From contig NZ_KE124774.1 in NCBI RefSeq assembly GCF_000188155.2, positions 4,108,934 through 4,172,933 of the forward strand: a stretch of DNA of 64,000 bases, read 5' to 3'. The notes below the pieces were generated by a model. That model had not been told where the DNA came from. It saw nothing but the letters and a program-made list of their open reading frames with translations, and did no database searches. The DNA comes from Methylocystis sp. ATCC 49242. GTDB lineage: Bacteria > Pseudomonadota > Alphaproteobacteria > Rhizobiales > Beijerinckiaceae. Within the stretch, counting starts at the first letter, position 1. Each line of letters opens with the position of its first letter. Shown in pieces: positions 37,467 through 46,744 of the stretch. The position numbers and the translations under genes were made by a program.

Positions 37467-38241
37467 CAGTGATTGCTTAAGCAGAAGCGCTGATCCAGAA
37501 CGTACCAGTCGAGGCAAGTGGGCGGTCGTTGCGCATGGGAAATGATTGATTTGGCGTCCCGAGCTGCGTCGTCGTCCAGCTGAGATCGCGGGCGATCTCA
37601 GCTGGACGATCATGAGCGAAAGCCGGTTTTACATCTGAACTTGAGCGCGAGATTCAGGGAATGTGGCGGAAAGCGCGCCTCCCGGCGCGCGCCGTCGATC
37701 CCGCAATACTCGCATTTTATTTGTCCATTGGTGGAACCCGCCGCGCATTATGGCGTTATGCGTCAATTGGCTATGACTGGAGGAAACGCAGTCCGGCCGG
37801 CGGGATGCGCAAACCACCATTGAATTATTGAGGCAATGTCTTTTCGATGAGCTCGGCTGGGATATCGCTCGCAGGGCGGGGGAGGGTCGATGATTTTTCG
37901 GACCGAAATATCGTCGGGCTTAGTCGCCGGCGGGGTTCATAATTCATCGACCTTGCGACGTTGCGCTGAAATGGGTGCTCAACCAGCGTTCAAGCAGGCG
38001 ACCATGCGAACTTTGCCGTTTCGATTGCCGCGCCGCTCCACATGGTCTTGGCGCGCCGGATTATCCGCTAGGCTTTTTGGCGATGCGCTGTGGATTGCCA
38101 AATGCGAGGACATGGCCTTCATGCCACGGCACAGGCTGACCGATAATTATCCAACAGTTGAATAAATCCTTCGCGCGCCGGCGTTTCCGCTGCGCTTTTT
38201 CGGAACGACTTGCAACCAAAAGAACCGACGGGATTTGCCGA
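37467..38241. other. Gap holding a strong palindrome, no supportable gene
   Basis: Between the NTF2-like gene and the cytochrome gene I see no coding region. Frames at 37641-37823 and 37890-38165 are short and unrecognised. The region contains the 38-bp palindrome described separately. Confidence 0.5.
37572..37609. repeat. Perfect 18-bp inverted repeat with 2-bp spacer
   Basis: The left arm TCGTCCAGCTGAGATCGC and its exact reverse complement are separated by GG. No T-run follows on either strand, so it is not a classical intrinsic terminator. It lies 106 bp after the stop of the NTF2-like gene. It could be a REP-type element, a Rho-independent RNA stability hairpin or a protein-binding site. 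Confidence 0.8.
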
Positions 38242-40086
38242 ATGTTAATTTCAATGAAAGACAAACGCCGGGCGGTGTTCGGGCTCATCTCGAGCGTCAC
38301 TCTGCTTGGAATCGCTTCGAGCGCTCAGGCGCAAGCTGTTTATCCGAACGAGAAGACCTATAGCGATCGGGCGACGTCGACGCCACAATGGAAGGCGGAT
38401 CAGCGCAGGCGGGCCGAAGCGATTGAAAAACATCTTTCCGACAAGCAGATTGCCTATCGCTGGTTTGCCGATTTTCCCTTTGGTGAAAAGAGCGGCGCGC
38501 CTTTCCTGATCCTTAAATTGCTTCCGAAACTCGCGCCGGAAGAATGGGGAAGCGAAGAAAATTTCCTCGATGTTGTCGGCCTATTTATCGACGAACGAGA
38601 GCCGGGGCTTCCAATTGCCCGTGGTTTCGGCTGGACGGGTCTTGCGCGCAAGGATCCTTTTGGCGCCGTCGACTTTGCGTCCATCACCTGCGGCGCTTGC
38701 CATATTGGTCGAGTCAGACTGGATGATGGCAAATTTCAATATCTCGACGGCGGCGTGAATACACAATTCAATCTCGTGCAGTATCGTCGCAGAGTCGTCA
38801 ACACGATAAGGAAAATCACTGCTGGCGCAACAACGCCCGAAGAGAAGATCGCGCGCGCCGCCGCCGCAATTCTTGCGGCGATGGACAAGGCGCATGCTGC
38901 GGAGAAAAATTTCTTCTATCGAAATTATGCCCTCGGCGCGCGAAACTTCGATGCCGAATATGAGGAAAAGCAGATTGCGCTTTTCAGGAAGGACGCCGCC
39001 AGAATCGTGGGCGATTTCTTGCAGCGTGCGGAACTGGAGGTCAGTTCGCTCGTCGATCTCATCGGCAAGAACTACAAGGGTTTCGAAGAGCCGATGGCGC
39101 AGGGGTTCGGCGGCATGGCGGACGCGACCGGCGTGAGCGCCTCGATCGTTTTCGCGTTCCAGAAAGCCGCAGGCAAGCCGGTGGATGCCGAAACCATGCT
39201 GCCGCCGACTGCCGGAATCACCGACTTCATGGCTGTGTGGGAGCAGGGCAAGCGGCGCGCGCATTGGTCGACCGATGGCGCCAGTCTGATTGATGGCGGC
39301 GGGCAGTGGAACGGCAACATCCCCATTCCCATTTTCCGCAACCTCGCCGCTGAACTAACAGTTGGTCTCTTCGAGGATACCGATTTGCGCGTCGGCGTCT
39401 TTGGCGTCGATCTGCTCGCCGATCTGCCGGCGCCTGCCTATCCCTTCGATGTCGACGTCGCGCTCGCGAGGAAAGGCGAGGCGTTATTCAATGAAAATTG
39501 CGCGGCGTGTCATAAGCCGCAAAATGGCAATGTCTACGATATGGGAACAGACCTCGGTCGTGCGCGCGTGGTAAGTCAGACGATCGCCGCAAGTGCGCGC
39601 GCAAGCTTTACCAAGATCTGTCCGCCCTCCAGGGCCGTGGAAATGCCGCCGGATGGCGACATGGTCAGGCCTTGCGCAGAGTTCGATCATGTTTCGCTGG
39701 AGAACCGGCCGGAGCTGTCGATGGCCGATCCCAAGGACCATCTCGGATATAATGCTCTGCCGCTCGGCGGCGTGTGGGCGCAGGCGCCCTATTTGCACAA
39801 TGGATCTGTGCCCACGCTTTATCACCTGCTGGTTCCCGGCGAACGGCCCCGCGTTTTCATGAAAGGCCGTCTCGACTATGACAGGAGCCTGGGTGGATTT
39901 TCCTGGAATGTCGGAGCCGCGCCGCGACGCGAGGAAGGGTATTCCCTCGATACGGGCGCATTTCCCGCGCTCTCCAACCATGGACATGACAAAGACGTGG
40001 AAGTGGACGGCAGGAAGATGAAACTCGATTGGTCGAGCGACAAGGCGGGCGCGACGGCCATCGTCGAATATCTGAAAACGCGCTGA
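38242..40086 (+). CDS. Secreted di-heme cytochrome c, RoxA/B-like family
   Basis: From ATG 38242 (or 38254) the protein is about 614 residues with a signal peptide (KDKRRAVFGLISSVTLLGIA up to AQA). Two c-type heme sites are present: CGACH about residue 150 and CAACH about residue 420. The C-terminal segment GVWAQAPYLHNGSVPTLYHL, then LVPGERPRVF, is typical of the large di-heme cytochromes that include rubber oxygenases RoxA/B and cytochrome c peroxidase relatives. The protein acts in the periplasm or outside. It may oxidise an organic substrate or act as a peroxidase; I cannot choose. The longer frame from 38158 lacks a signal at its start. The nearest neighbour downstream is a ThDP enzyme. 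Confidence 0.8.
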   Translation: MLISMKDKRRAVFGLISSVTLLGIASSAQAQAVYPNEKTYSDRATSTPQWKADQRRRAEAIEKHLSDKQIAYRWFADFPFGEKSGAPFLILKLLPKLAPEEWGSEENFLDVVGLFIDEREPGLPIARGFGWTGLARKDPFGAVDFASITCGACHIGRVRLDDGKFQYLDGGVNTQFNLVQYRRRVVNTIRKITAGATTPEEKIARAAAAILAAMDKAHAAEKNFFYRNYALGARNFDAEYEEKQIALFRKDAARIVGDFLQRAELEVSSLVDLIGKNYKGFEEPMAQGFGGMADATGVSASIVFAFQKAAGKPVDAETMLPPTAGITDFMAVWEQGKRRAHWSTDGASLIDGGGQWNGNIPIPIFRNLAAELTVGLFEDTDLRVGVFGVDLLADLPAPAYPFDVDVALARKGEALFNENCAACHKPQNGNVYDMGTDLGRARVVSQTIAASARASFTKICPPSRAVEMPPDGDMVRPCAEFDHVSLENRPELSMADPKDHLGYNALPLGGVWAQAPYLHNGSVPTLYHLLVPGERPRVFMKGRLDYDRSLGGFSWNVGAAPRREEGYSLDTGAFPALSNHGHDKDVEVDGRKMKLDWSSDKAGATAIVEYLKTR

Positions 40087-40277
40087 AGAAGTGGGGCGTC
40101 GATATTGCGGCCGCCATAGGTTCTGCGCTTCTTGCCGATCGGCTCCATCGTTGTGCGGACATATCTTCTGTCGCTTCAACCACCGCCGAGGGCGCTGGAC
40201 ACGTAAACTACAGCGCAGTAAGGCGTGATAGGCAATGATTGATTGCCGGGTCCGTCGCTCGATGGAACGGAGTGGAC

Positions 40278-41915
40278 ATGGCGGAAAGCATCGGCGCCTA
40301 TCTCGTCAGGCGTCTGGAGGAAGAAGGCGTCGACCATGTCTTCGGCGTCCCCGGCGACTATTGCCTGACGTTCTTCTCGCTGCTCGAGAAAAGTCCGATC
40401 ACGGTTGTCAACACATGCGACGAGCAAGGCGCCGGATTTGCCGCGGACGCTTACGCCCGCATGAAAGGACTCGGAGCATGCGCCATCACTTATTGCGTCG
40501 GCGGACTCAAGGTCGCGAACGCGATCGCGCAAGCCTATGCCGAGCGTTCGCCGGTGATTGTCATCAGCGGAGCGCCGGGTCTGCACGAACAGCAACGCAA
40601 TCCGCTTCTGCACCATCGGGTCCGCGATTTCGACACGCAGCTGCGCGTTTTTCGTGAACTCACGGTTGGCGCGACGTTGCTCGACGATCCTCTGACGGCT
40701 GCAAGCGAAATCGAGCGCATGTTTGCATTGGCCAGGCGCTACAGCCGTCCGGTCTATATCGAGTTGCCGCGTGACATGGCGATCGCGGAAATCGGCCCTT
40801 TGACCACGCGGCCGCTGCCGCCGGAGACGAGCGACGCGGAGGCGCTCGCAGTCGCCGTCGCAGAGGCCGTGGAGCAGATCTCCATATCGAGACGCCCCGT
40901 CATTCTGGCGGGCGAGGAACTGCATCGTTTCCATTTGCAGGAGGCGCTCACCCAGCTCGTGGAGCGCACGGGAATCCCTGTTGCGGCCACGATCATGGGC
41001 AAGTCGGTCTTTCCTGAATCGCACCCGGCCTATATCGGCGTCTATGAAGGCGCAATGGGGCAGGAAGCGGTGCGCGACTATGTCGAGAAAAGCGATTGCC
41101 TTATTTTGCTCGGCGCGATGATGACCGATATCAACCTCGGTCTCTATACCGCCAACATCAAGCGTCGCTATGCCATTTATGCGGCCAAGGACCGCGTGGC
41201 CGTCGGCGTGCACGCCTATGACGACGTGCGCATCGAGGACTTTGTCCACGCGCTCGCCGCGCATCCGTGGGAGAGGCGCGTGGTCGAACCCTATCGGCAT
41301 CCCGAGCGCCCGGGTCCCTTCACTGCGACGGACAACAAGGTGACGATCGAGGCGGTGATGCGCCAGATCAGCGCCTTCATCGAGGATGACATGATCGTGA
41401 TCGCCGACCCGGGCGACGCGCTGTTCGGCGCCTCCGACCTTTACATCAGCGACGGCGCGCATTTTCTTTCGCCGGCATATTATTGTTCGCTGGGTTTCGC
41501 CGTGCCGGCGTCCATCGGCGTGAAGGCGGCCGCGCCGAAGCTGAGGCCGCTCGTGCTCGTCGGCGACGGCGCGTTTCAGATGACAGGCATGGAGCTCTCG
41601 ACTGCCGCCCGTTTTGGCATGAACCCGATCGTCATCGTTCTGGACAACGACGGCTATGGCACCGAGCGGCCCATGCTCGACGGCCGCTTCAATGATGTGC
41701 TTCGCTGGCGATATTCGGAAATCGTCCGCGTCATCGGCGGAGGATCCGGCTTCAGGGTCACCAGCGAAAAAGAGATGGAGGCGGCGCTTGCTCAGGCGCG
41801 AGCCAATGACTCCGGCTGGTCGCTGATCCACGTCGTTCTCGATCGTGACGATCATTCATCGGCGCTGAAGCGTCTCACCGCCAAACTCGGCGAGCGCGTT
41901 CGCGGAAAGCGCTAA
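40278..41915 (+). CDS. ThDP-dependent 2-oxo acid decarboxylase (pyruvate/indolepyruvate decarboxylase-like)
   Basis: ATG 40278 follows GGAGTGGAC at good spacing and starts MAESIGAYLVRRLEEEGVDH. The 545-residue enzyme has the hallmarks of the pyruvate decarboxylase family. VFGVPGDYCLTFF holds the catalytic Asp and TCDEQGAGFAADAYARM the activating Glu. LLHHRVRDF holds the paired His of the active site. GDGAFQMTGMELSTAARFGM, ending with NDGYG, is the ThDP site. It should convert a 2-oxo acid such as pyruvate, indolepyruvate or phenylpyruvate to an aldehyde. The paired His rules against acetolactate synthase and sulfopyruvate enzymes. The track-long start at 40239 adds 13 residues without support. 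Confidence 0.88.
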   Translation: MAESIGAYLVRRLEEEGVDHVFGVPGDYCLTFFSLLEKSPITVVNTCDEQGAGFAADAYARMKGLGACAITYCVGGLKVANAIAQAYAERSPVIVISGAPGLHEQQRNPLLHHRVRDFDTQLRVFRELTVGATLLDDPLTAASEIERMFALARRYSRPVYIELPRDMAIAEIGPLTTRPLPPETSDAEALAVAVAEAVEQISISRRPVILAGEELHRFHLQEALTQLVERTGIPVAATIMGKSVFPESHPAYIGVYEGAMGQEAVRDYVEKSDCLILLGAMMTDINLGLYTANIKRRYAIYAAKDRVAVGVHAYDDVRIEDFVHALAAHPWERRVVEPYRHPERPGPFTATDNKVTIEAVMRQISAFIEDDMIVIADPGDALFGASDLYISDGAHFLSPAYYCSLGFAVPASIGVKAAAPKLRPLVLVGDGAFQMTGMELSTAARFGMNPIVIVLDNDGYGTERPMLDGRFNDVLRWRYSEIVRVIGGGSGFRVTSEKEMEAALAQARANDSGWSLIHVVLDRDDHSSALKRLTAKLGERVRGKR

Positions 41916-42225
41916 GCGTCGCCTGATTGAAAAAATGGTTAGGTCGTCGTCGCCCTCGTTGGGCCTTTATCCCGGCCGGCCTCTTTCGCTGGCGCGAGTG
42001 TCGACAAGCGCTATTCATCTCGCCCGCCGCGCATGTGTCACGGCGACTGGCGAACGATCGCGCAACTGCAATGATTGAGAGCATTGGCAAAAAATGTGTA
42101 CGATTTTCTGTCCGAAAGAGCGAAAATAATTGAAGCGAGACAAACTCTCCGATGGTAGTCCTTTCGAGCGAAGCGAGGGCGAAGCGGTTCCGATATGCGC
42201 TTCGGGCAATTGAAGGGGCGAGAGG

Positions 42226-43251
42226 ATGAAGCGTCCGTTTGCACTTGTCCTGTTGTTCTTCATTCTGTTCACGCGCTCGGCTCTGGCGCAGGAAAACCTG
42301 CCTTCCTGGAATGATGGTCCCGTCAAGCGATCGATCATCGCTTTTGTCGACAAGGTGACGAATCCCGGCGGCCCCGATTTTGTGAAGAGCGAAGATCGTG
42401 TCGCGGTCTTCGACAGTGACGGGACGCTGTGGACGGAATGGCCGCTTTACTCGCCTGTGCTCTTTGCTGTCGATCGCGCGCGGGCGCTCGCGCCGAAACA
42501 TCCCGAATGGCGCAGAAGCCGACTCTTCAACGCCGCCTTGAAGCGTGATCTGCCAGCGCTGGCGAAGGGCGGGGAGCCGGGCATGTTGACGCTTGTCGGC
42601 GAGAGCTATTCGGGGGACACGCCGGAGGCTTTCAAGGCGCTGGCCGGCGAATGGGTTGCGCATGCGCAGCATCCCTATTTCAAGCAGACCTATGACCGCC
42701 TCGTCTATCAGCCGATGCTGGAGCTTCTGGATTATCTGCGCGCAAACGGCTTCAGGACCTATATCGTGTCGGGCGCCGAGACAGAATTCATGCGCGCCTT
42801 TTCCGAGCGGGTTTACGGAATACCCCCGGAGCAGGTCATTGGCTCGCACATCAGGACGAGTTTCCTGATGTCGAACGGAAAGCCGATACTGCTGCGAAGG
42901 GCGAAGCTCGATTATCACGACGTGAAGTCGAAAAAGCCGGAGACCATCAGTCAGGTTATCGGCCGGCGGCCAATCCTGGCTTTCGGCAATTCGGACGGCG
43001 ACGTGGAGATGCTGGAATGGACCACCGCCGGGGAGGGGCCGCGCCTGGGTCTTCTCGTTCATCACGACGACGCGGAGCGCGAGGCCTCCTATGATCGTAA
43101 ATCACTGATCGGGAAGCTTGATCGCGGTCTCGACGAGGCCCCGAAGCAGGGGTGGTCGATCGTCAGCATGAAGAACGACTGGCGCCGGATTTTCAAGACG
43201 GATAAGTCACAGTCCGCGACGACCGATATGCAGGGCGCCGGCAACCGCTGA
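42226..43251 (+). CDS. Secreted HAD-superfamily phosphatase
   Basis: This 341-residue protein has a clear signal peptide (MKRPFALVLLFFILFTRSAL followed by AQ). Motif I is VAVFDSDGTLWTEWPLYSPV (the first Asp is the nucleophile). Motif II is YIVSGAETEFM, and motif IV is ILAFGNSDGDVEMLEW. This places it with the phosphoserine-phosphatase-like secreted HAD proteins. It would dephosphorylate a small molecule or a phosphocholine-type compound in the periplasm. AGAGG immediately precedes ATG and GGGG lies seven bases upstream. It is close to and in line with the following methyltransferase (12-bp gap). Confidence 0.85.
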   Translation: MKRPFALVLLFFILFTRSALAQENLPSWNDGPVKRSIIAFVDKVTNPGGPDFVKSEDRVAVFDSDGTLWTEWPLYSPVLFAVDRARALAPKHPEWRRSRLFNAALKRDLPALAKGGEPGMLTLVGESYSGDTPEAFKALAGEWVAHAQHPYFKQTYDRLVYQPMLELLDYLRANGFRTYIVSGAETEFMRAFSERVYGIPPEQVIGSHIRTSFLMSNGKPILLRRAKLDYHDVKSKKPETISQVIGRRPILAFGNSDGDVEMLEWTTAGEGPRLGLLVHHDDAEREASYDRKSLIGKLDRGLDEAPKQGWSIVSMKNDWRRIFKTDKSQSATTDMQGAGNR

Positions 43252-43263
43252 GCCCTCAACGCC

Positions 43264-43974
43264 ATGGAGCCTGTCTCGATGAATGAACCCGCCGCCATCC
43301 GCTTTTTCCACGTGTGGGACACCTATGCGAAGGTTGTCGCCTCCAATTACATGTTCCACCAGGAACTCGGGGTGGCGGTAACGGCGGCGCTGCGCGAGCG
43401 CTTTGGCGATCGCCCCTTCTCAGTTCTCGATCTCGGCTGCGGGGACGCCGCGACCTTCGCGCCGCTGCTCCAAGGCTTCACGCTGAAAAGCTACAAGGGC
43501 GCGGACCTTTGCCAGGAGGCGCTGGACCTAGCGGCGCGCAATCTCGGTTACCTGTCCTGCCCCGTGGAACTGAAGCAGGCGGATATGCTCGGCGAGCTGG
43601 CGGCTTCCCGGCCTCAGGACGTCATCTACACCAGCTTCGCGCTGCATCACCTCCCGACGCCGCTCAAAGCGGAATTTTTCAAAGCCGCCGCGCAAAAGCT
43701 CAATCCGGGCGGCCTGCTGCTGCTTGTGGACGTGGTGCGGGAGGAGGACGAAAGTCTCGCGGAATATCATTCCGCTTATTGCGACTGGCTGCGCGGTCAT
43801 ATGGTCGAGCTTGATTCCGGCGAGCAGGACGCGATTTGCGAACATCTCGTCAACAACGATCTGCCCGAGCCCTGTTCCTTGCTGCAGGCGCAGGCGCAAG
43901 CCGCCGGACTTCAGCGGATTTCGCTCGCCATCCCGCACAGGCGCCATTCTCTTTCGGTCTTCACACTGGCATGA
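43264..43974 (+). CDS. Class I SAM-dependent methyltransferase
   Basis: This 236-residue protein has motif I VLDLGCGDAATFAPLL, the acidic motif YKGADLCQEALDLAARNL, motif III QDVIYTSFALHHLPTP, and LNPGGLLLLVDVVREE. This is a typical small-molecule or general methyltransferase of the UbiE/Methyltransf_12 type. The substrate is not evident. It lies 12 bp after the HAD phosphatase and overlaps the MFS transporter gene by 4 nt (ATGA at 43971), so the three are likely one operon. The ATG at 43264 is used; an in-frame ATG at 43279 is also possible. Confidence 0.85.
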   Translation: MEPVSMNEPAAIRFFHVWDTYAKVVASNYMFHQELGVAVTAALRERFGDRPFSVLDLGCGDAATFAPLLQGFTLKSYKGADLCQEALDLAARNLGYLSCPVELKQADMLGELAASRPQDVIYTSFALHHLPTPLKAEFFKAAAQKLNPGGLLLLVDVVREEDESLAEYHSAYCDWLRGHMVELDSGEQDAICEHLVNNDLPEPCSLLQAQAQAAGLQRISLAIPHRRHSLSVFTLA

Positions 43975-45275
43975 ATTTCGCGCCGGGAAAACAGTTCACG
44001 CTGGTCGACGCCGACGCCACAATGCGGAAAGTGGCCTGGCGGTTGATACCGTTTCTCGTCGCCTGTTACTGCGCTTCTTACCTCGACAGGGTGAATCTCA
44101 GTTTCGCGGCCACGGAGATGAACCGGGATCTCGGTTTCTCTCCGACCGTCTACGGCTGGGGCGCCGGCATTTTCTTTATCGGATATGCGCTCTTCGAGAC
44201 GCCGAGCAATTACATCCTGCATCGCGTCGGCGCGCGACTCTGGATCGCGCGCATCATGGTGAGCTGGGGCGTCGCTTCGGCGCTCATGGCGGTGGTCTGG
44301 AACGAGCACAGCTTTTTCGCGCTGCGCTTCCTGCTCGGCGCGACGGAAGCGGGCTTCATGCCGGGCGTCGTTCTCTATCTCACTTACTGGATCCCGCGCG
44401 AAAGACGCGCGCAAATCCTCGCTGCCTTTCTTTTCTCTATACCACTGTCGACAGTGGTCGGCGCCCCGGTGTCGGGCGTCCTGCTTTCTCTCACGGACGG
44501 TCTTGCGGGGCTGAGGGGCCGGCAGTGGCTCTTTCTCCTCGAGGCCATTCCGCCGCTCATTCTGGGCGTCGCGACCTATTTCTTTCTCACGGACAAGCCG
44601 AAAGGCGCGGATTGGCTTGCGCCGGCTGAGCGCGATTGGCTGACCGGGGCCATCGCAGCGGAGGAAAGCGCGCCTCCCGGCGCGGATGAGCACGAGGTTT
44701 GGCCGGCGCTGCGCGACCAGCGGACGCTCCTGCTCGGCGTCGCCTATTTCGGCGTCGTGCTGGCGTTGTACGGGCTGAGCATGTGGCTGCCGCAGATCGC
44801 CGCCGCCTTCGGTTTCGGTCCGGTTGGCGCGGGGCTGGTGACCGCCATTCCTTTCCTCTGCGGTTCGATCGCCATGTTCGTATGGAGCCGGCGCTCGGAT
44901 CGTCTCCGCGAGCGCGCTCGCCATACGGTCGGGGCCGCGATCGTCGCCGCGCTGGGCCTCGCGGCGGCGGCGTGGACCAAGTCCCCGGCGACCTCGATTG
45001 CGATTCTATCGATTGCCGCCAGCGGCACGCTGGCTTCGCTCCCGACCTTCTGGGCCTTTTCCACAGCCTCGTTTTCGGGAACGCGAGCGGCGATCGCCAT
45101 TGCGCTCGTCAATTCGATCGGCAATCTCGCGGGCTTCGCCGGCCCTTATCTCGTCGGCTGGATCAAGGAGGCGAGCGGAGGGTTTTCACTTGCGCTCCTT
45201 GCGCTCAGCGCCGGGCCGCTGGTCTGCGCCGCGCTGGTCGCGGTGCTGGAGCGCAAGGCGGCGCGACGCGCCTGA
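43971..45275 (+). CDS. MFS transporter, anion:cation symporter (ACS) family
   Basis: This 434-residue protein has about 12 hydrophobic helices (WRLIPFLVACYCASYLDRVN begins helix 1). The ACS signature follows helix 1 (LDRVNLSFAATEM), with the loop motif LHRVGARLWIARIM and the helix 4-5 motif RFLLGATEAGFMPGVVLYLT. ACS members carry organic anions such as tartrate, phthalate, glucarate or allantoate, with protons. The specific substrate is unknown. The start ATG overlaps the methyltransferase stop. The upstream frame from 43836 is read-through antisense-like sequence and was not used. Confidence 0.9.
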   Translation: MNFAPGKQFTLVDADATMRKVAWRLIPFLVACYCASYLDRVNLSFAATEMNRDLGFSPTVYGWGAGIFFIGYALFETPSNYILHRVGARLWIARIMVSWGVASALMAVVWNEHSFFALRFLLGATEAGFMPGVVLYLTYWIPRERRAQILAAFLFSIPLSTVVGAPVSGVLLSLTDGLAGLRGRQWLFLLEAIPPLILGVATYFFLTDKPKGADWLAPAERDWLTGAIAAEESAPPGADEHEVWPALRDQRTLLLGVAYFGVVLALYGLSMWLPQIAAAFGFGPVGAGLVTAIPFLCGSIAMFVWSRRSDRLRERARHTVGAAIVAALGLAAAAWTKSPATSIAILSIAASGTLASLPTFWAFSTASFSGTRAAIAIALVNSIGNLAGFAGPYLVGWIKEASGGFSLALLALSAGPLVCAALVAVLERKAARRA

Positions 45276-45451
45276 CGCCCGACCGTATCCAACGGGGCGA
45301 ACAGGCTGCGCAAAATCCGCGGGATATCCGCCACCTCGGCCGTTTTTGAGGTTGACAGCGGAGGCGCGAGGAACGCATATGCCGCTACCAACGGCGGCCG
45401 ACGGCGCGCCAGGTCTTCGCAGCGGTCCTCGGGCCGGCAGGCGAGACCAAT

Positions 45452-45536
45452 GGGGGAATGTCCCGAGCGGCAAAGGGGGCGGACTGTAAATCCGCTGGCT
45501 AAGCCTTCGTAGGTTCGAGTCCTACTTCCCCCACCA
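45452..45536 (+). tRNA. tRNA-Tyr (GTA)
   Basis: A class II tRNA with acceptor arms GGGGGAA and TTCCCCC, discriminator A and encoded CCA at 45534-45536. The anticodon loop ACTGTAAAT puts GTA at 45486-45488. The T arm GTAGGTTCGAGTCCTAC and a long variable arm (CTGGCTAAGCCTTCG) fit tRNA-Tyr. Encoded CCA places the 3' end at 45536. No 3'-end repeat was found that would mark an integrated island. Confidence 0.95.
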
Positions 45537-45754
45537 TCATGAAATTATTGAACTTTTTGGAGCTAAGCAGGTCTGAAATGGCCCGTTTTGATGTTGCGTG
45601 CACTTGCATCAAATAACATTGATTTACAACGATTTCCAAAAAGACCCGGCGACTCCACGCAACATGGATGCAACATAGAAAAGAACAAAAGAGCATCTTT
45701 AGCGATCGGACCACGATTTGAGGCAGCCCCTCTTCGAGTAGGTGCGAGTCGCTC

Positions 45755-46021
45755 TTAAGCGGCCATGCGCATCTCGGCGGCGCGGGGCTGCTCCATGGCA
45801 AGCACGGCCTTGGCGATCGCATCAATGGAGGCCATTGATCGACGATTGAGCATTTCGCGCGGGAATTCGACCTTGAAGGCGCGCTCGACGGCGACGAGCA
45901 GACGGACGGCGTCGAAAGAGGTCAGCCCGAGATCGTAGAGGTTGGCGCGGGGCATCAGGTTGGCGGCCGGAATGGCGAGCTTGGCTTCCTGATCGATGAG
46001 GCGCTGGATGGTGGCGAACAT
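45755..46021 (-). CDS. Acyl carrier protein-like protein
   Basis: This 88-residue protein contains YDLGLTSFDAVRLLVAVERA, with the phosphopantetheine Ser in GLTSFD, and VEFPREMLNRRSMASIDAIA, the usual third and fourth helices. It starts at ATG 46021 (MFATIQRLIDQEAKLAIPAA). It is not next to fatty-acid synthase genes. Stand-alone ACPs of this kind serve lipid A modification, nonribosomal assembly or specialised acyl transfer. It is a second ACP in the window besides the one at 17553. Confidence 0.85.
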   Translation of the reverse strand: MFATIQRLIDQEAKLAIPAANLMPRANLYDLGLTSFDAVRLLVAVERAFKVEFPREMLNRRSMASIDAIAKAVLAMEQPRAAEMRMAA

Positions 46022-46332
46022 TGCAATTTCCCCTGCCGCTTCTGAATTTCGATGTTCAGACGGTAGCGATAGGGCTCAGCAAAGTTCGTGCGCGGGCGCA
46101 CATGGGAGTCAGGCGGCGCGGCTGCGCCTTGCTCTGCTTAGGCGACGCGGCGAGGAACTGGGAGCGGTGTCTAGGCCGATCCACTCCACTCCACGCCGAG
46201 ACGTTGCTGCCGGAGGCGGCCGCCGATTAGGCCGTAGGAATGATCTTGAATCGCGGCTCTTCGAAAAGCCGTCAAACCGCCCGACTATGATCTCCGAATC
46301 GCGCTTAAAAAGGGACGGGGTTCCCGGGGGTA

Positions 46333-46530
46333 ATGGTAGCGAGCCAAATGACGAAGCAGCTCAAATCCCGGCGGCGTCACCATCCGGATCTCGACGCCCC
46401 GCCGCCGCCGCCGATTGAAGAAATCCTCGCAACTTACGAAGCTTGGATCGGACAAAAACTGTCGCCGGACCGCGTCGAGAAGCTACGCGCGCGAAGGCGT
46501 CGCATGTTTCCACCGACGCCGGAAAAATGA
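46333..46530 (+). CDS. Small hypothetical protein with polyproline segment
   Basis: A 65-residue frame reads MTKQLKSRRRHHPDLDAPPP, continuing PPIEEILATYEAWIG and ending KLRARRRRMFPPTPEK. It is basic, with a proline run and a possible C-terminal helix. A purine stretch (GGGGGTA) lies before the ATG at 46333. No family is recognised and it may be spurious. Confidence 0.35.
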   Translation: MVASQMTKQLKSRRRHHPDLDAPPPPPIEEILATYEAWIGQKLSPDRVEKLRARRRRMFPPTPEK

Positions 46531-46744
46531 CCGGCCCGCGCCGCGGTGACGGGCATGGGGTTTGCTTTTTTAGATTAGATGGCGGCCATGCCTCTCGCCG
46601 TTCAACTGCGGCCCGCGTCCTCGCATGTAAAGGCTTCGACCTGTATCGCCCAGAACCATTGCCCATCGCGCGGGCCGCCCTTGACCTTGTCGATGCGCGC
46701 CAATGGCTGGCCCAGCCTCAGCAGAATGCTTTACACATTACGGC

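Noticed and set aside
45499-45825. Minus-strand ORF ending in GEVGLEPTKA
   Set aside because: This peptide is a known artefact of reading tRNA genes antisense; it overlaps tRNA-Tyr.
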